From assembly GCA_002286715.1 (NCBI GenBank), contig NSJX01000059.1:89200-153199 (forward strand): a stretch of DNA of 64,000 nt, written 5' to 3'. The translations under genes were made by a program, and so were the position numbers. The stretch comes from Dentipellis sp. KUC8613. Lineage: Eukaryota; Basidiomycota; Agaricomycetes; Russulales; Hericiaceae. Positions 57,116-64,000 of this stretch are shown piece after piece. Each line of letters begins with the position of its first letter. Positions within the stretch are counted from its first letter, which is position 1. Under the pieces are notes generated by a model. The model had not been told where the DNA came from and made no database searches. It worked only from the letters and a program-made list of their open reading frames with translations.

Positions 57116-57640
57116 TAAGTCAATACCGAGCGACCGAGGATGTTTCTCCTCGGTCCGAGGAGCTAGGATCTCGGTCCGAGAGCTCGGTCCTCAGTCCGAG
57201 ATCTCGGTCTACACCGCTTAGTCATCGGACCGAGACGTCGGTCCGAAACCTCGAAAACGTCGGTGCTCGGTAGCACCGAAAAGGCGTCGTCGGTGTTCTC
57301 CTCGGTCCGAGGAGCTCCGAGGAGCCAAGGGATTCGACCGAGACATCGGTCCTCGGTCTAGGGTCCTCGGTCCGAGGTGCTTAGTCAGCAGACCGAGACG
57401 TCGGTCCGAAACCTCGAAAATGTTGGTGCTCGGTAGCACCGAAAAGGCGTCGTCGGTGTTCTCCTCGGTCCGAGGAGCTCCGAGGAGCCAAGGGATTCGA
57501 CCGAGACATCGGTCCTCGGTCCGAGGCGCTTAGTCAGCAGACCGAGACGTCGGTCCGAAATCTCGGAAACGTCGGTGAAGAGAATGGGAAACATCGGTGT
57601 CGGTGTTGGTGCTCGGTCACAGGTTTGGTGCTCGGTCTTG
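57116..57640 (+). repeat. Satellite of about 150-163-bp units rich in TCGGTCCGAG
   Basis: Three units, recognised by GTCCGAAACCTCGAAAA at 57241, a near-identical copy at 57404, and GTCCGAAATCTCGG at 57553 (periods 163 and 149). Each holds short palindromes such as CCTCGGTCCGAGG and CTCGGTAGCACCGA. The composition differs from the flanking minisatellites. Confidence 0.8.
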
Positions 57641-59256
57641 GTGCTCGGTGCTTGGTGGTCGTCGGAAGGAGTCAAGGAAAGCGATGAGATAAGGAGCGAT
57701 CCTTGACATGATGTGGGTGTGTATGGTGGCAACGCGAGGGCGTGCGAGGGCGGTGAGAGGCACAGGCGGCGACGCGGGGGCATGGGGCGTCATCGCTGGG
57801 GCGCCAGAGGGGCTCCAGGGCGTCGCTAAGGTGCCGGGTGGTGTTGTTAGGGCACGAGGCGACATTGCAGAGCGCGGGGCGGCGTCGCGAAGCACGAGGC
57901 GTCATCCTGGGCTGCCAGAGGGCCTCCAGAGCATCACTAGGGTGTCAGGTGGTGTTGTGGGATGTGAAACAGCAGGGAGCATGGTGGTAGCGTGAAGGCG
58001 TGCGGGGCCGATGTGCAGCAGAACAGGGCTGTGGCGGTGTGGGAGAGGGATGGGGTGGGCGCCAGCATGCGAGACAGGGGGTGCAGGCGTTTAGCAGTGG
58101 TGCGCAGGCGTGGAACGCGCGTGCTGCGCCGTTGCTAAGGCATGCACAGTGGTTACGGGGCAATGTGAATGTGTTTGAGGCGCCAAGGGGACGTAGGTGG
58201 CGGGGCGTGGGCGTGCAGCGCGACGCAACAGTGCATGAAGCGGCGAGATGGGGTAGAGCACGCATCCTGTGCCGTTGCTAAGGCGGGCAGGGTGCCGTGA
58301 TGGCACAGGGGGCGGTTACGGGGCGTGCGAGGCGGTGATGTGAGGGCGAGCAGGGTGGCAAGAGCAAGAGTGAGGCGGCGAGAACGGTCCTGCGCCATTG
58401 CTGGGGCATGCAGGGTGGGGCGCGGGTGTCCAAGATGGCGAAACTACGCCGTTGCTAGGGCGTGCAAGGGGGTGAAAGTATGAACGGGGCAGCCGCAATG
58501 CGAGCAAAGGTGGCAGGGGCTCGAGCGAGGGCCGAAAGGAGTGGGGTGGGGCAAGACAGCAGACAAGAGAAGAGCAAAAAAAAAAACTTACCTATCTCGA
58601 CCTCACATTGCTCTGTGCCTCGAACTCCTCCTATATGCCTTTGTCTTGGCTTGTAAGTGCAGTTCTTCGGGGTCTTCGTGTCGCAGGAGTGCGTAGCCAA
58701 GTGCGGGCGGCAGTACGAGTGCGAGTACCTTGAGGATGGCAATGGTGATGGCGAGTGATGAGCTGGCACATCGCCAGAGCCACAAAGACTCTCGGCAATT
58801 CCCACGCATGGCTCGTCAATGCAGCGTTCGCGCAGAGACAAGCTCTCTGAGAGCCAAGTAAATCACCACAAATCTCAAATAAATTAATGAACTCGAAAGG
58901 ATACCTGATGGACCTCTGTAAATATTTTGAAGCGAGTTTAATGCCTCTTGCATTGACAATAGTACATCTTCCAATCTGACCCTCTAAAGCACAGCGTGAG
59001 TTCTGATTTCTGAGCGATGTAAAAATACAATTGTTTTCAAACTTTTATGGCATGTGTATATACTAGTGTGCTACGCTTCATCAAATTTTCAGAACCATTG
59101 AGGATGAATTGAGCTGTACAGAAAATAAAAGAGAAGTGTCTTCAACCAATGTGGCTGAAATCCGTGGGAACAAACTTCCCGAAGTTGAGAATTGAAAGTG
59201 CTGCGAGTTTTAGTGGCTCACCCCATTATTAGAACTGATTCAAGGATGAATCAGAA

Positions 59257-60602
59257 CGTCCCTGTAGGTAGCCCGGGTACCCTCTATGTAGGTGAGCGGA
59301 GACGATCGGACAGCTAGTTACCTGCGAGTTCGTGACGCAGTGACGCAGCTAACTAGCTGCCATAAGCGGGATGATCAGGTGCCGTGACAGCGCCCTCCCC
59401 CCACCCCATCGTTCTCGACGCCCATGATGTTGAGCTGCTCGCCACGAGCATCGTAGCCTGTGCGGCGTCCCGCCGCTGCCGCCGCTGTCATCCTCGTGCT
59501 CTCCCCATCGAAATCCTCTGCACCTGGTCTACATGGCGTCACTCCCGCCAGGACTCCCTCATCACTCCCCCGCTCTCCGCACCCCTGCCCCGCCGCACAC
59601 GGCAACTTGCCGCGCAGATAACCACGCTTCCCTCCATCGCGCACTTCGATCGCACTGTCTCGCGCATGTCTCCCCGTGAGTGGTGCAAGTCGCCAGAACC
59701 GACAATCGACGCGTCTTCGTCGCGTCCCCGCCAGTCCCCGCCGCGTCTCCCACCTGTCCAGCCGTCGCAAGAGCCCAAGTGTGCGCCTGACTCACGTGCC
59801 ACTCGCCCCTCCCCCGACACCACCACCGCCACCCGTCATGGACTGGCGCGGCCTCGCCGTTGCCATTGCGCGCCGTATCACCGTCGGCGAGTGCCCGAGC
59901 GCGGCGAGGGCTGCGTCCCCCGCACCGCTCTTGTCGCTGCCGCCCCTGTGCAGCGAGCCCGCCGCTCCGCCCCGCGTTATGAATAGCATCTCCTACAGTC
60001 ATCACCGTGTACCATACCATGCTACCATACCATGCAATTCATTGCATTACACACTTCCCAGCACTCCATGCAGCTAAGGTCGTAGGATACAATGCCTTTC
60101 AATGCATTGTAATGCCCAAAGGTGAGCATGGCAATGAATTTCAATACCATTGCAATGCCCGAAGACAAGCATTACAACGAATTTCAATACCATTGCATTG
60201 GTAGGACTTGGCTCGTATTACACAGCGAGACCGCCAGTTTTCTCGCAGGTATTTTTAGACATTTCAGTCAATGCATTAGATTTTATGCCAATGCATTCAT
60301 ATTGTATTGGTTTGGACATTTGGCTGATGCAGTGGATAATGTGGGACATGAACAATTGGTCGGAAGGCAGTATGCAAGGGGTCCAAGGAGAGGTTCTGCA
60401 TGATCGGTAGGACATCACCATACAGGTCATCATCATACTAATCGCAGCCCAGTGTACATTGTCGAATATATCGCAGCCTTAATCTGCCCTGAAATCGCTA
60501 CCCTAATAAGTACCTATGCGTAACTCGTTCTGGCTGCCGAGACAACTAATGAAAAATGAGATGTGCGCGATGGTGCAGGAATACTATAGTCGTCTATATT
60601 GG
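59257..60602. repeat. C-rich and short-repeat region without a gene
   Basis: 59384-59990 is C-rich with an open 200-codon frame that shows no domain and mirrors minisatellite composition. 60010-60070 has ACCATACCATGC-type repeats. 60125-60205 holds two copies of a roughly 50-bp unit (AATTTCAATACCATTGCA). 60230-60602 shows nothing recognisable and includes the 3' flank of the SHE9-like gene. Confidence 0.5.
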
Positions 60603-61799
60603 TCATCTACCTAGATATCCTCTCGCGATCCATCCAGCCAAAGTCGCAGCGATTGCCCCACATGTTATCATTACCACCATCTCTCTGTCTCTCACGACTA
60701 AGTCATGTGCATTTTCAACAAATGTAGAGACCTCCTCGGCTACCGAGGATGTGTGTTCGGGATATGTCATGCCCGCCAGGGGTTTTTGCTCGATGACCTC
60801 TGCTGTGGTCGCTGCCAGCAACCGTGCAATGAGCTGATCCTGGCCCTCTAGTCTTGCCTCGATCGCCTTCATGCTCCTCTCCACCACGTTCAGATTAGCC
60901 TGAGTCAATTCGTCCACCTTGCGCTCGAATGCCTGGATCAGCCTCCGCCGTTTCCAAGGCTCCACGAGGATGATAGCCAGTATGAATACAAGAACGTTGA
61001 CGCCGAGCACCGCAAGAGATCCGTAGGTCGACACGCTGCGGATCTTGTCGGACCATACCTGCTCCTCATGATAGCGACCAAGGATACAGCGCGTGAGCTC
61101 GCTGAACTCCTCCTCCACCTTTGTCTCGGTGCTCTCGACAGCAGCCTTGGCTCGTGCCTCCTCCTGCTCGTGCAGATGGTCCTGCCGCACGAGGCCGGTA
61201 AAGCGGCTCACGTCGGTATCGGTCCAAGCATGCTTGCGCTGCAGCAGGTCGTTCACTTCCCGCTGCGAGTTCGAGCGCTGCTGCACGGCCCGCTCATACG
61301 TGACTTTAGCCCCGCGTGCGCTCGCCCGTGCAGCGTCGATGCGGGCCTCTGTTGACATGAATTAACATCTCGCTCGAGGACTGTTCATTTACATACCCTG
61401 TTCGACCACCCTTCTCTTCAATGCTTCAATCTCCTCATATCCCGTCACCCTGTTGATCTGACCTCCGAGTTGATGAAACGTGGAAGAGAGTTGTGCCATG
61501 AGCCCATCTGTCCGATGTCGGAGAGAGATGGCGTTGTGCTCCGACCATTTACGAATGAATTCTCTGGCTGCAAGCAGGCCAGAGACGATATGGGGAGGAC
61601 CGGAAGAAGAGCTGTCTCCATTTCTCAAAGAATGTGGAAGATTTGGTGGTGATTGTGGGGCCGAGGTGGTAAGCATAGGGTGGGGTGTATTGTCGGAAGC
61701 ATGATTATCTGCTGGGATGGGCCGTCTGTTTTGCAGCAATCTAGTGGGAATATGGGATATGCGCAAGATAGGCGACCTTGACGAGACCACTCTGAGCAT
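60603..61799 (-). CDS. SHE9: SHE9/MDM33-like mitochondrial inner-membrane protein
   Basis: Two exons (61799-61397 and 61348-60603), separated by a 48-bp GTATGT...ACAG intron, join in frame into 382 residues. The order fits the family: a basic presequence (MLRVVSSRSPILRISHIPTR), a long coiled coil (GYEEIEALKRRVVEQ, then ARIDAARASARGAKVTYERA and NDLLQRKHAWTDTDVSRF), a membrane segment (TYGSLAVLGVNVLVFILAII) with the following EPWKRRRL, a second coiled coil, and a C-terminal hydrophobic helix (VMITCGAIAATLAGWIARGY). She9/Mdm33 in yeast acts in inner-membrane fission and mitochondrial shape. The TWTD-like HAWTDTDVSRFT and EPWKRRR blocks are the best-conserved family features I can see. Confidence 0.88.
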
Positions 61800-62142
61800 G
61801 GGATCCGGGACAGCTGTATTGAAACGTCGTTAAACCTTGTGTGACCCTCTGCGGACACTTAGTAAGTTGTGGGAAGCCGGAAGTAACCGACTCGGAAGTG
61901 CCGGCTGCTGCCGGCATAGACCTTGCGGGCTGTGAAAACGCTTATATTTGAAGCCTTGAAAGATAACATTGAACAACCAGGTATGCTGCATTGCTGTAAG
62001 TGGTACTTTACAGCGGATTCCGAAAAGGTTGGCGGGACGCGTTTTCAATAGCCTCGGACTAGGCGTTGGCGGAGTTACGGCTGCCGGCTGATTTCGTTCG
62101 GAGTTCGTTTCAGCCGGGCAAGCCGGTACTCCTGCCTAACGC

Positions 62143-63243
62143 CTGGGCACACTCGGGCCACTTTTGGCGGGGCCTGCCAAACGTGAGCGCGACTTAGCGA
62201 AATTCGCTGCTCGACGCGCGCGGTTTCTCAACGGCATTCCCTCCTCCATCATGTATGCATACACAATCATCAGAAATTTTGCACCTGATCCATAGTAGAT
62301 CCCTCGAAGTAATAAAAAGCAAAACTGTGAAGACGTTACTAGATGATCTGCTTGCTGTATGCCACAATTTGCATCTGGCTTCGCTACCGCCAGACGGCAC
62401 GTCATGGTCTAATCTCGCCACGCGACACCCTCGACGTAGTGAGCAGGCGACGCTAGTCCCTGTGTATCGTGCATGAAGAGAGCTGATACAATGTGAACAT
62501 CTGCTGTGCCCTACCGCGTAGCTTGAGGGATGCCGACAGATCCACCTGGCATACAACTGACTGATATTCCAAGCTGAATCTTGGCCGAGACGAGTCACAT
62601 CAGTTTTCTTGGGTACCAGATGGCACACCTTTTCACATGTAGAATCAAAGAACAGGAAAGATATAGAAGGATGGTGTCGAAAGTCCAAACACATGCTGCA
62701 CGCCAGTGCGCAGTGCGCCTGACTTGTTTCGTGAGACGGGTTTGCCTGTTTCAAAAATAATTGTATATGCAAAATTAAGAAGGGAATGTTGCAGTTAGCA
62801 GGTGTCTTCAGTTCAAATGGCGTGAAGTACTCACCAGCGCCATGCTACACTCGGGATGTTGTCCCGCAGAAACTAACAATCACGGTCATTGTCGTCACTC
62901 CTTATCCGCTGACGTTTCGCGTTCCCGCCATCACTCGTCCAAGCACACTGGCAATGCTCACTGTCCCGGTCCTACCGCGTGTTTGGAGCTGCTGGATACT
63001 CGCGCTCGTGAGATTGCGGCATCACCTGCGGCAGCTGAGTTGACCTATAAAGCACTGAACAAAGTTAGAGAGAAATCTGACCTATGTTGAACAGCCCATG
63101 TATGTGTCGTTATCGACGCTTAAAAGAGGCTGGTTGCAAAGAGGATCGAATGTGCCATGGAAGTCGCGCGTCAAGAGTCGAAATTTCGCTAAGTCGCGCT
63201 CACGTTTGGCAGGCCCCGCCAAAAGTGGCCCGAGTGTGCCCAG
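62143..63243. mobile_element. 1101-bp element with 62-bp inverted ends, nested
   Basis: Arms 62143-62204 and 63182-63243 match as inverted repeats of equal length, starting CTGGGCACACTCGGGCCACT. They include GGCGGGGCCTGCC. The interior has no credible gene. No target duplication was found (ACGC on the left, CCGT on the right). Confidence 0.75.
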
Positions 63244-63299
63244 CCGTTCTGCGCGAAGTGCTAGCAGAGTTTGAAAGCAGAACAGCTGGGTACAAGCCT

Positions 63300-63512
63300 A
63301 CAATTTCAACTTTTTTTGTGCAATGCTCGGCTCCGAGGCTGATGGGACTGTTCTGGTCGCGTGGACGGTCCGTGAGAGTGTTCGGAGACATCCGACGAGA
63401 CCGCTCGACAGCCACAGCGATTGATGAGACAGAAGAAAAGAACTCTGAGCGGGAGTCGAACAAAAAGGCTCTGCCTACGAGTGACGGCACATTGGCCGCT
63501 AGGCCATAGTGT
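63300..63512 (-). mobile_element. tRNA-derived SINE-like repeat, copy 1
   Basis: On the minus strand: TATGGCCTAGCGGCCAATGT (A-box region), then GTTCGACTCCCGC (B-box region), then a roughly 130-bp body ending in AAAAAAAGTTGAAATTG. A T-arm-like fold is partial, so it is a tRNA relative, not a gene. Copy 2 lies inverted about 240 bp away. The pair stand head to head, as they would after two independent insertions or as arms of a fold-back unit. Confidence 0.6.
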
Positions 63513-63757
63513 CATCTTCTAATTACCCTTCGCACAGTACATGACGAGCTCGTTGTGTCTCGTATGTTCAGTCTGTTCAGTCGACAACACCTTAGTAGCT
63601 ATTGTGACCTCGACACATGATCATGATTATGGTACTGTCGATATAAAAAAGCAACAGTCATGCTCTAAATTAGTAGCCATTGGACAATGCAAAAGATTAG
63701 CGGTGCTACAGACTCAATGAGCAAATCATGTAGCATGTAAAGAATCTCCAGAAGTTG

Positions 63758-63970
63758 ACACTATGGCCTAGCGGCCAATGTGCTGTCACTTGTAGGCGGA
63801 GCCTTTTTGTTCGACTCCCGCTCAGAGTTCTTTTCTTCTGTCTCATCAATCGCTGTGGCTGTCGAGCGGTCTCGTCGGATGTCTCCGGACACTCTCACGG
63901 ACCGTCCACGCGACCAGAACAGTCCCATCAGCCTCGGAGCCGAGCATCGCACAAAAAAGTTGAAAACACG
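63758..63970 (+). mobile_element. tRNA-derived SINE-like repeat, copy 2
   Basis: Same order as copy 1: ATGGCCTAGCGGCCAATGTG, GTTCGACTCCCGC, body, CAAAAAAGTTGAAAAC. Differences from copy 1 are few. The A and B boxes suggest Pol III transcription. Confidence 0.6.
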
Positions 63971-64000
63971 TCCCGCCAACCTTTTTGGAATCCACTGTAA

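Larger units (their letters stand above)
53021..59256 (+). mobile_element. Z2: Z-family element with nested LTR and assembly gap
   Basis: It opens with the 43-bp Z motif (53021-53063; CTAGTGAGGAGTGGGCCGGC ... CTGATTCATCC). AT-rich DNA follows, into which the family-1 LTR (53321-54240) is inserted. G-rich blocks (54470-56740, 57700-58560) enclose a CTCGGTCCGAG-type satellite (57116-57640). The tail (58590-59234) matches Z1, and the element ends in CTGATTCAAGGATGAATCAG at 59235-59254 plus AA. It has the same order as Z1, so the ends are supported by two copies. No coding gene is recognised. Confidence 0.55.
62008..64000. mobile_element. TIR element running off the window's right edge
   Basis: 62008-62049 (TTACAGCGGATTCCGAAAAG GTTGGCGGGACG...) is repeated inverted at 63959-64000 with four differences. 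The element therefore spans at least 1993 bp, and its right end is at or beyond the window edge. It contains a nested 1.1-kb TIR element and two inverted tRNA-like repeats. No transposase ORF is visible. Confidence 0.7.

Noticed and set aside
59384..59986. 200-codon plus-strand ORF
   Set aside because: C-rich composition, basic and proline-rich with no domain, no intron signals, and reverse-strand frames open too.

Overview
The window reads as nuclear DNA of an agaricomycete (mushroom-forming) basidiomycete. Genes carry many short introns (48-70 bp, mostly GT-AG, a few GC-AG). The recognisable products are eukaryotic mitochondrial and nuclear proteins, and the retroelement and DNA-transposon remnants are of the fungal LTR and long-TIR kinds. 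There are no bacterial operons, CRISPR arrays or rRNA genes. One run of N (53418-54172) is an assembly gap.

Host genes lie in three islands. Island 1 (13991-22972): an ACS-family MFS transporter, an F-box protein, an NDUFAF6-like complex I assembly factor, a divergently transcribed SDHAF1-like complex II assembly factor, and mitochondrial ribosomal protein uL29m (MRPL47). Island 2 (39024-44084): two paralogous unknown genes, mitochondrial ribosomal protein uS12m, divergently transcribed NSE2 (SUMO ligase of the SMC5/6 complex), and an unknown gene cut short by an LTR. Island 3 (60603-61799): a SHE9/MDM33-like mitochondrial inner-membrane protein. Most recognisable host genes serve mitochondria.

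Everything else, roughly 75% of the window, is nested mobile DNA. Several insertions can be resolved to the base from target-site duplications (TSDs), and two also have an empty site elsewhere in the window. They include four solo-LTR-like insertions of two families (5-bp TSDs), two copies of a third LTR belonging to a Ty3/Gypsy-type element, an 884-bp TA-flanked element inside one of those LTRs, a 1686-bp TA-flanked fold-back element, a 4635-bp element with 770-bp inverted arms, and two inverted copies of a 3.47-kb element. Two further families, here called W and Z, consist mainly of very GC-rich, strand-asymmetric minisatellite DNA with defined ends. Z has a 3' palindrome and a 5' motif that do not match a DNA-transposon class I can name with confidence.

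A Ty3/Gypsy-type retrotransposon is present as two halves on opposite strands: RT/RNase H/integrase and one LTR at 26.0-33.2 kb (minus), gag and the other LTR at 44.1-47.0 kb (plus). The inverted 3.47-kb copies sit exactly where one inversion would put the halves back in order, so island 2 may have been flipped relative to islands 1 and 3.

Long ORFs in the GC-rich blocks are low-complexity, open on both strands, and are not annotated as genes.
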